A DNA stretch of 18,928 nucleotides, taken from Bacillota bacterium. GTDB lineage: Bacteria > Bacillota_I > Bacilli_A > Acholeplasmatales > Acholeplasmataceae. The number at the start of each line of letters is the position of its first letter. The first letter of the stretch is position 1. The stretch is from positions 1 through 18,928 of the forward strand of contig JAURNN010000071.1 of the NCBI GenBank assembly GCA_030830185.1. The letters run 5' to 3'. The translations under genes and the position numbers were made by a program. A model generated the notes under the pieces. That model saw only the letters and a program-made list of their open reading frames with translations. It was not told the origin of the DNA and searched no databases. Shown piece by piece: positions 13,736 to 18,928 of this stretch.

Positions 13736-15049
13736 ATGATGATTTCTTCGCTATTACAAACACTAAATATTCGTGAAACACATGAACCACATTATTACAG
13801 CTCAGTCTACAAATTCTTTAAAAGCTTAGAAGGTCAAGGAATACTTTTAAAAGAAGAGGATACCTTTTACATTCAAAAATTACTTGTTCCAGAACGCATT
13901 ATTACTTTTCAAGTACCATGGGAAGATGATCAAGGTCATTTACATGTGAATACGGGATACCGTGTTCAACATAATGGTGCGTTAGGATTATATAAAGGTG
14001 GATTACGATTTCATCCATCTGTTAATTTAGATATTATTAAAGCTCTCGCTTTTGAACAAACCTTTAAAAATGCACTAACAGGTTACCCCATGGGTGGGGC
14101 AAAAGGTGGTAGCGATTTTAATCCTAAAGGACGATCTAAAAGAGAGGTAAGACGATTTAGTTATGCGTTTATTGAAGCACTTGCGCCTTATATCGGAGAA
14201 CATGTTGATATCCCTGCAGGGGATCTTGGTATAGATGGTGAAATTCTAGGATATATGAACGCGAAGTATCAAAATTTAAAACAAGAAAGTTTATATCCAT
14301 TAACGGGTAAGCCTGTTCTACTTAACGGATCATTTATAAGAAAAGAAGCAACAGGATTTGGACTTATTTATTTTATCGACGCATTTTATCAAGAAGTCTT
14401 AAACGATTCGATTCAAGGTAAAACCATTTTAATTAGTGGTGCTGGGAATGTTGGCATACACGCTGCACTTAAGGCATCTTCATTAGGTGGAATCGTTGTT
14501 GGAATTTCAGATTCAAGTGGATATGTCTATGATCCTCAAGGGCTCAATATATCAGAGATTATTGATCATAAAATCACAAATAACCAACCACTTGAAATCT
14601 ACCATAATCAAAACATCGTGTTTAAAGATAACATGTTTTGGCATCATCCTTGTGAGATTGCACTGCCTTGTGCGAAAGAAGATGATGTTGGTTTAGAAGA
14701 TATCAAACTACTTCATCAAAATGGTGTAAAAGTCGTTGCAGAAGGCGCCAATATTGCAGTTAAAAGTGAGGCGATTCAGTACATGAAAGAAAATAAAATC
14801 ATGTATGGTCCTGGAAAAGCAGCAAATGCAGGTGGTGTCTTTGTATCAGCACTTGAAATTGAACAAAATAGAACCTTTCATCAGTGGCATCCAGCTGTTG
14901 TTGATGATAAACTTAAAACATTGATGAAAAATCTTTTTCATGACATGTATAATCAAGCAAATCAACAATATGAAAAACTGATGGGTGCAGCAAATCAACT
15001 CGCATACATTAGAATTTTACAAGCAATGAAATTAAGAGGATTGTATTAA
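13736..15049 (+). CDS. gdhA: Glutamate dehydrogenase (hexameric, GdhA type)
   Basis: It interconverts 2-oxoglutarate plus ammonia and glutamate with NAD(P)H in the cytoplasm. The longest frame opens at ATG 13718, but the ribosome site TGGAGGA (13723-13729) lies inside those first codons. The start is therefore ATG 13736, seven bases after GGAGG, giving 437 residues against about 445-450 for the family. Visible residues: Lys87 in LYKGGLRFHPS, Lys111 in FEQTFKNALTG, Lys123 in GGAKGGSDF and Asp163 in PAGDLGID, matching the substrate and catalytic positions; dinucleotide loop GAGNVG (235-240); LPCAKEDDV where many homologs have LPCATQNE; EGAN; and PGKAANAGGV. Length and layout fit the NADP-linked biosynthetic class, but cofactor choice is not proven. 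Monocistronic with its own terminator. Confidence 0.95.
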   Translation: MMISSLLQTLNIRETHEPHYYSSVYKFFKSLEGQGILLKEEDTFYIQKLLVPERIITFQVPWEDDQGHLHVNTGYRVQHNGALGLYKGGLRFHPSVNLDIIKALAFEQTFKNALTGYPMGGAKGGSDFNPKGRSKREVRRFSYAFIEALAPYIGEHVDIPAGDLGIDGEILGYMNAKYQNLKQESLYPLTGKPVLLNGSFIRKEATGFGLIYFIDAFYQEVLNDSIQGKTILISGAGNVGIHAALKASSLGGIVVGISDSSGYVYDPQGLNISEIIDHKITNNQPLEIYHNQNIVFKDNMFWHHPCEIALPCAKEDDVGLEDIKLLHQNGVKVVAEGANIAVKSEAIQYMKENKIMYGPGKAANAGGVFVSALEIEQNRTFHQWHPAVVDDKLKTLMKNLFHDMYNQANQQYEKLMGAANQLAYIRILQAMKLRGLY

Positions 15050-15079
15050 AAAAAGACGATCAAGTGATCGTCTTTTTTA
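15048..15079. terminator. Bidirectional terminator after gdhA
   Basis: An A run plus GACGATC (15055-15061) pairs with GATCGTC (15066-15072) and six T (15073-15078) around AAGT. On the minus strand the A run gives the T tail, so it also fits the end of the minus-strand gene fragment whose stop is at 15080-15082. Confidence 0.88.
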
Positions 15080-15241
15080 TTAATGAGGATAGCTCGCAAG
15101 TGTTGATACAGATGCTGTGACAGTTATTGTACCAGTTTCTATTGCTTCAGTTGCATTAAATTGACCATAATAACCATATTTCCATGATGTACGAGTACCA
15201 GATGAAAGTGGATAAAAGATTGTGTTAGTGGAAATAGTTAT
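15080..15241 (-). pseudogene. C-terminal fragment of an unidentified minus-strand gene
   Basis: A minus-strand frame of 53 sense codons runs from a TGA at 15242-15244 to TAA at 15080-15082. It has no start codon with a ribosome site. The peptide is protein-like: TNTIFYPLSSGTRTSWKYGY, then GQFNATEAIE, and ends in a Thr/Val-rich strand pattern (TGTITVTASVSTLASYPH). That composition suits the beta-rich end of a surface or structural protein. The gdhA terminator also serves its 3' end, as for a once-functional gene. The 5' part is missing: homology seems to stop near 15230-15244, where a plus-strand fragment begins. I do not recognise the family. Confidence 0.6.
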
Positions 15242-15421
15242 TCAAGAACTATCAATTCTTTTGATGGAGGAACATTGAAAGATGTGTTTACTCTAGATTA
15301 TGATGGTCGTTCACAACTTCAAACATTAGCAGTTATTTTACAACGTATGGAACAACTTTTTGATTCAACCATTTGGGATTTCGAAAACACTTTAGAAGAC
15401 GGACATCCAACGCTTAAATAA
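15206..15421 (+). pseudogene. C-terminal fragment of an unidentified plus-strand gene
   Basis: The frame is open from just after a TGA at 15203-15205 to TAA at 15419-15421. From about 15227 the codons look like a real protein: SGNSYSRTINSFDGGTLKDV, then FTLDYDGRSQLQTLAVILQR, and an acidic end (FENTLEDGHPTLK). No start codon has a usable ribosome site; a TTG at 15275-15277 has GGAGGA only 3 bases before it. A good terminator follows at 15437-15470. So it looks like the tail of a plus-strand gene that has lost its front. It abuts, and overlaps slightly, the minus-strand fragment at 15080-15241. I do not recognise the family. Confidence 0.55.
15234..15252. repeat. Inverted repeat at the junction of two gene fragments
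   Basis: ATAGTT (15234-15239) and AACTAT (15247-15252) are perfect 6-base inverted arms around ATTCAAG. The repeat lies exactly where the minus-strand and plus-strand fragments meet. This is compatible with a recombination crossover or deletion endpoint, but it is short. Confidence 0.4.
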
Positions 15422-15436
15422 ACTTAATATAGAAAC

Positions 15437-15475
15437 AAAAAACACACTCCTAATTTTGGGGGTGTTTTTTATAAG
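15437..15475. terminator. Terminator after the plus-strand gene fragment
   Basis: AAAAAACAC (15437-15445) pairs with GTGTTTTTT (15462-15470); after one bulged A, CTCC (15447-15450) pairs with GGGG (15458-15461). The loop is TAATTTT. T tails exist on both strands. Confidence 0.8.
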
Positions 15476-15482
15476 AAAACCT

Positions 15483-15511
15483 TTGCAATTTTAAAATGTT
15501 TCATATATAAT
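15483..15511 (+). promoter_or_regulatory. Promoter of the Ig-repeat lipoprotein gene
   Basis: TTGCAA (15483-15488), 17-base spacer and consensus TATAAT (15506-15511) predict a start near 15518 and a leader of about 37 bases. Confidence 0.7.
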
Positions 15512-15519
15512 AAAGAGCG

Positions 15520-15534
15520 GTAATTTTAAATTAC
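15520..15534. promoter_or_regulatory. Operator-like palindrome at the lipoprotein transcription start
   Basis: GTAATTT-T-AAATTAC is a perfect palindrome of 7-base arms around one base, beginning 2 bases after the predicted transcription start. This is a position where a bound dimer would block transcription. AT-only cores are common here, so chance is possible. Confidence 0.4.
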
Positions 15535-15554
15535 GAAATTGAAAAGGGGTATTT

Positions 15555-18500
15555 ATGAAAAAAGGATTACGCTTATTATTTATCTTTGCGTTACTCATTA
15601 CACTTGTTGCTTGTGGCGACCGTGAAATTCCAACATTTGATGATATTTTAAATCAAACAGTTGATGTAGGTAGTGATGCAAGAAATTGGGAAGATTTATT
15701 AGAAAATCTTTCAGATAATGAAACACCAGTAGATGCATTAGTCATTGAAGTTGATGATAATGTAAACTATGATGTCCCAGGGACTTACAATGTTACCATC
15801 ACGGTCACTGACGAGAGCGATAACGTTGCTTCAGTAACTTTTTCAGTGACTGTAGAGGATAATGAAAAACCCGTTATTACGCTTGTAGGTGGCGCATCAA
15901 TAAGTTTAATTGCTGGAGAATCATTTACAGATTTAGGTGCGACTTATGCGGATAACGTTGATGGAACTGGTAATGCAACAGTTTCAGGAACAGTGAATAC
16001 AGCTGTCGCTGGAACATACACATTAACTTATAGGTATACAGACGCTGCTGGTAATGCTGCAGATCCCATAACACGTACTGTAACAGTTGTTCCACTTGAT
16101 ACACAAAATCCAGTAATCACATTAACAGGTGATGCTGTTTTGACTGTAGAAGCAGGAGCAGCATTTACAGATCCAGGAGCAACTTTCTCAGATAACTTGG
16201 ATGGTACTGGTGCAGCGATTGCATCAGGTTCAGTGAATACATCTGCTTTAGGAACATACACATTAACTTATAACTACACAGATGCTCAAGGCAATGCTGC
16301 AACACCAGTAACAAGAACTGTCAATGTTGTTGATACAACCGCACCTGTCATTACTGTTGAGCAATCGACTTATACAGTAGAAGTAGGTTCAACATTTAGT
16401 TTACCTACAGCAACTGCAAGTGATAACTTAGATGCAGATGCATCAGTCACTGCTACTGGAAGTGTTGATGCTTCAACAGTAGGATCTTATACATTAACCT
16501 ACTCACATACAGATAGCGAAGGCAATGCAGCTACTGCTGTCACAGTAACTGTTATTGTTGAAGATACAACTGCACCAGTTGTGACATTAACCGGTGATGC
16601 AACTGTTACATTAGAAGCAGGAGCAACATTCACAGACGCTGGCGCAACTGCTTCAGATAACTATGATGCAACTGCAGCTGTTGTTGTTTCAGGTACTGTT
16701 AATAACGGAGCACTTGGAACATATACATTAACTTATACATCAACAGATGCTTCAGGTAATGTTGGAACAGCAACACGTACAGTGACAGTTATAGATACAA
16801 CTTCACCGGTCATTACTGTAACAGGTGGAGCAAGTATAACAGTTCAAATTGGTGAAACCTATACAGAATTAGGTGCAACATTTACAGATAACTTAGACGC
16901 AGCAGGAAACGCAACTGTTGCTACTACAAGTGATACAGTGGATACAACAACAGTAGGAACATACACGATTACGTATACAGTTACAGATAGTGCTGGGAAT
17001 GAGGCAATTGCAACACGTACAGTAACAGTCTCTGATACACCACCAAGACTTGCTCAATACGCACCTAGTGATGATTCTTTATTTGGGATAAGCAATTATT
17101 TTAAATTTGGCAGCATCGAAGCATTTTTATTAGACTATGAAGCAAAAACATTACTTGTTATTTTCGAAGGACAAGACGTATTAGGTGAAATTGAATTTGG
17201 AAAACAACCAACTGGTCCAAATTCACCTATGCCAAATGAACCAATTTTCAATAACTTATACGCTATTTCTGAAAATGGATTTTTGATACAAACATTTGAT
17301 TTTATGGATGGATCACAGAACTCCATCGTATTTAATCTTAATACCAAACAAGTTGACGAAAGCTTACCTTCTGGATTTGTAAATTGGTATGCAACCGGTC
17401 CAAATCAAGGTCCTACTTCATATTTAACAGAATTTGAAGGATATTTTTACATTGTTGAAGGTGGAGATGATAGAGGACTATATACTTTTAATGCTGATCT
17501 AACATTAACCCAACATGTTATTTTCCAAAGAGATTTTGATAATGTGTATTTTATGTATAAAGATGACACATACATAATCATGGAAGTATCAAGTTATGGT
17601 GAAAACAACTACCAAGGGGCTATATTATTAGAAACAGCAACTAATGAAATTTTACAAACATATAATAACTGGATAAGTCGTAATTTATTAGGAGAAAAAT
17701 TAATCATAACGTATTATGATTATTCATTGACAGATAATCAACAAGTGCTTCAAGTATGGACATCTCCTACACAAATGACTACTGAATATGTAGGTTCTTT
17801 ATATTTCTTTAACGATGAAACTAACAATAACCAAAATAGTCCGATTAACATAGCAACATCTTTAGCTGTAACTTACTATGACTCAGTTAATCAAGAACGA
17901 CAAGTAAGAATTTATGACGAAACATATTCAAGACTGGTCACACATGTATATGGACAATATTCATGGTCAATTGATCAAGTTGGAGATTATATTGTAGTTT
18001 TAGATGTTGAATCTAATGTATATACATTGCGTGCATTCAAAAATGATGGTTCAGCAGAAGTTACAATCACTGATTTTGGATTATCAACAACATATCAAAG
18101 TGTATCAACTACGTATTTAAGTATATATAATTATGGACCGTTTAATAAGCCCTTTGAATATTTATATGTTGTTCAAGGATGGAATGATGATGTTGATGAT
18201 TCAACATATAAAGCATTCTATTTTGAAGATGGTACAATTAAAATTTTTGACTTGCCAGGACCATTAACAAATAATTCAAACAACTATTTTATCGAAAATA
18301 ATTCAAAATTGTTATTAACCTCTAGAACTTCGGTGTGGAATAATCTAAATAACACTTATTCTAATACAATATTTACAGCACATGTATATGATTTTGAAAC
18401 AGAGTCACTTACATCAACCACACCATTAGATTTAGGTGTCTATGTAGGTAACACTAGTTCAAACCTCTCATATATAGAAGGTTATGCGCTCTACACATTT

Positions 18501-18928
18501 GGTGAATATAATAGCTATGGTACTACTAAGCATTTACTATTATTTGATCTTGAAAATAACACGATACAATTTGGATCTCTTGATACAGCATTGAACCAAT
18601 CACGGGTAAATAATTTTACAGTTGAAGGGGATGTTGTAACGATAACATTAAATTCAACAGCACTAATATCTAGTGTGAGTGATTTTGGAACATTCACAGA
18701 AGGTGAGCCTACATTTGGTGGTGGAAGCGGAAGTGTTTATGATATGCAAGATATTATTAATACAGATGATTTAGTATTAGAAATGGAATTTGGACAATCG
18801 GGACCAACTCTTGTTATTTCTCTCAATGGTGTGGAATTACTATCAGTAAATGTTATGAATACATCCTATCAAGTGTATGTGTATGATGTAGAAGGTACAG
18901 AAAACGATACGATCTTTATTGGATTTAG
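15555..18928 (+). CDS. Large surface lipoprotein with five tandem Ig-like (DUF5011-type) repeats, 3' end beyond the window
   Basis: The frame is open for 1124 codons to the window edge with no stop. ATG 15555 follows AAAGGGG (15543-15549). A lipoprotein signal peptide (MKKGLRLLFIFALLITLVAC) puts the lipidated Cys at 20. Residues about 58-102 look like the last half of one further Ig-like unit (YDVPGTYNVTITVTDESDN). Five full repeats follow at 103-182, 183-260, 261-337, 338-414 and 415-494, each opening with P-V-I/V-T and ending GTYTLTY..TD..GN..T.TV, the pattern of bacterial Ig-like DUF5011 domains. From 495 on the sequence changes to a Tyr/Phe/Asn-rich beta region with short strand pairs every 45-55 residues (about 534, 590, 642, 689, 732, 785, 812, 885, 940, 993), perhaps a beta-propeller. 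The protein is presumably anchored in the outer face of the membrane with the Ig units as stalk. The ligand is unknown. Confidence 0.93.
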   Translation, partial: MKKGLRLLFIFALLITLVACGDREIPTFDDILNQTVDVGSDARNWEDLLENLSDNETPVDALVIEVDDNVNYDVPGTYNVTITVTDESDNVASVTFSVTVEDNEKPVITLVGGASISLIAGESFTDLGATYADNVDGTGNATVSGTVNTAVAGTYTLTYRYTDAAGNAADPITRTVTVVPLDTQNPVITLTGDAVLTVEAGAAFTDPGATFSDNLDGTGAAIASGSVNTSALGTYTLTYNYTDAQGNAATPVTRTVNVVDTTAPVITVEQSTYTVEVGSTFSLPTATASDNLDADASVTATGSVDASTVGSYTLTYSHTDSEGNAATAVTVTVIVEDTTAPVVTLTGDATVTLEAGATFTDAGATASDNYDATAAVVVSGTVNNGALGTYTLTYTSTDASGNVGTATRTVTVIDTTSPVITVTGGASITVQIGETYTELGATFTDNLDAAGNATVATTSDTVDTTTVGTYTITYTVTDSAGNEAIATRTVTVSDTPPRLAQYAPSDDSLFGISNYFKFGSIEAFLLDYEAKTLLVIFEGQDVLGEIEFGKQPTGPNSPMPNEPIFNNLYAISENGFLIQTFDFMDGSQNSIVFNLNTKQVDESLPSGFVNWYATGPNQGPTSYLTEFEGYFYIVEGGDDRGLYTFNADLTLTQHVIFQRDFDNVYFMYKDDTYIIMEVSSYGENNYQGAILLETATNEILQTYNNWISRNLLGEKLIITYYDYSLTDNQQVLQVWTSPTQMTTEYVGSLYFFNDETNNNQNSPINIATSLAVTYYDSVNQERQVRIYDETYSRLVTHVYGQYSWSIDQVGDYIVVLDVESNVYTLRAFKNDGSAEVTITDFGLSTTYQSVSTTYLSIYNYGPFNKPFEYLYVVQGWNDDVDDSTYKAFYFEDGTIKIFDLPGPLTNNSNNYFIENNSKLLLTSRTSVWNNLNNTYSNTIFTAHVYDFETESLTSTTPLDLGVYVGNTSSNLSYIEGYALYTFGEYNSYGTTKHLLLFDLENNTIQFGSLDTALNQSRVNNFTVEGDVVTITLNSTALISSVSDFGTFTEGEPTFGGGSGSVYDMQDIINTDDLVLEMEFGQSGPTLVISLNGVELLSVNVMNTSYQVYVYDVEGTENDTIFIGF
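15861..17036 (+). repeat. Five tandem Ig-like coding repeats of 77-80 codons
   Basis: The units start at 15861, 16101, 16335, 16566 and 16797. Most have diverged at the DNA level, but units 1 and 2 share an identical 22-base block (16011-16032 and 16251-16272, exactly 240 bases apart), and unit 4 has the same block with one change near 16716. Such blocks can support unequal recombination and change the copy number. Confidence 0.85.

Noticed and set aside
15275..15421. Plus-strand fragment as an intact small gene starting at TTG 15275
   Set aside because: GGAGGA is only 3 bases from the TTG, and protein-like codons extend upstream of it to about 15227, so a truncated gene is more likely.
1..18928. 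UGA-as-tryptophan code of mycoplasmas
   Set aside because: Tryptophans in all the recognised proteins are TGG, no conserved gene has an in-frame TGA, and TGA ends the luciferase-like gene at its family length.
1..18928. CRISPR array, insertion sequence, rRNA or toxin-antitoxin pair
   Set aside because: No spaced direct repeats, transposase motifs, rRNA segments or paired small ORFs were seen on either strand.

Overview
The window is AT-rich, compactly packed bacterial DNA read with the standard code: TGA closes the luciferase-like gene and tryptophans are TGG. Low GC, short intergenic gaps, AGGAGG-type ribosome sites, lipoproteins with Ig-like (DUF5011-type) repeats and the general gene set suggest a low-GC Firmicute or a standard-code Mollicute relative (Acholeplasma/Izemoplasma-like). 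That placement is inference; nothing here fixes the taxon.

Layout. 1-2068: 3' part of tex (+). 2100-3548: gnd (-), convergent with tex through a shared bidirectional terminator. 3640-3905: a two-tRNA unit, Ser(GCU) and Glu(UUC), with its own promoter and terminator, divergent from gnd. 3906-4247: intergenic, with a possible decayed minus-strand ORF. 4248-5441: fabV. 5659-7110: a nitronate-monooxygenase/FabK-superfamily flavoprotein behind a FabT-like palindrome. 7286-8902: an ABC-F ATPase whose promoter contains an inverted repeat. 8929-9438: a PfpI/DJ-1 protein (-). 9596-11110: a polytopic membrane protein of unknown substrate. 11189-12211: a luciferase-like flavin oxidoreductase. 12405-13460: a PotD-like lipoprotein. 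13736-15049: glutamate dehydrogenase, with its start moved 18 bases downstream of the longest frame. 15080-15421: two head-to-head gene fragments, one per strand. 15555 to the window end: a large lipoprotein with five tandem Ig-like repeats, still open at the edge.

Almost every gene is its own transcription unit, with its own promoter and a clear intrinsic hairpin, so there is no large operon. The functions are mostly housekeeping: pentose phosphate NADPH supply (gnd), fatty acid elongation (fabV and perhaps the neighbouring flavoprotein), nitrogen assimilation (gdhA), polyamine uptake (potD without potABC here), translation (tRNAs, ABC-F) and a cell-surface lipoprotein.

I did not find a clear-cut new multi-gene system. 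The best leads are: (1) an ABC-F protein in which every lost catalytic element falls on the same composite ATP site; (2) operator-like palindromes at three promoters (FabK-like gene, ABC-F gene, surface lipoprotein); (3) the junction of two truncated genes at an inverted repeat just upstream of the surface lipoprotein; (4) the lipoprotein itself, Ig stalk plus a roughly 50-residue-periodic beta domain.
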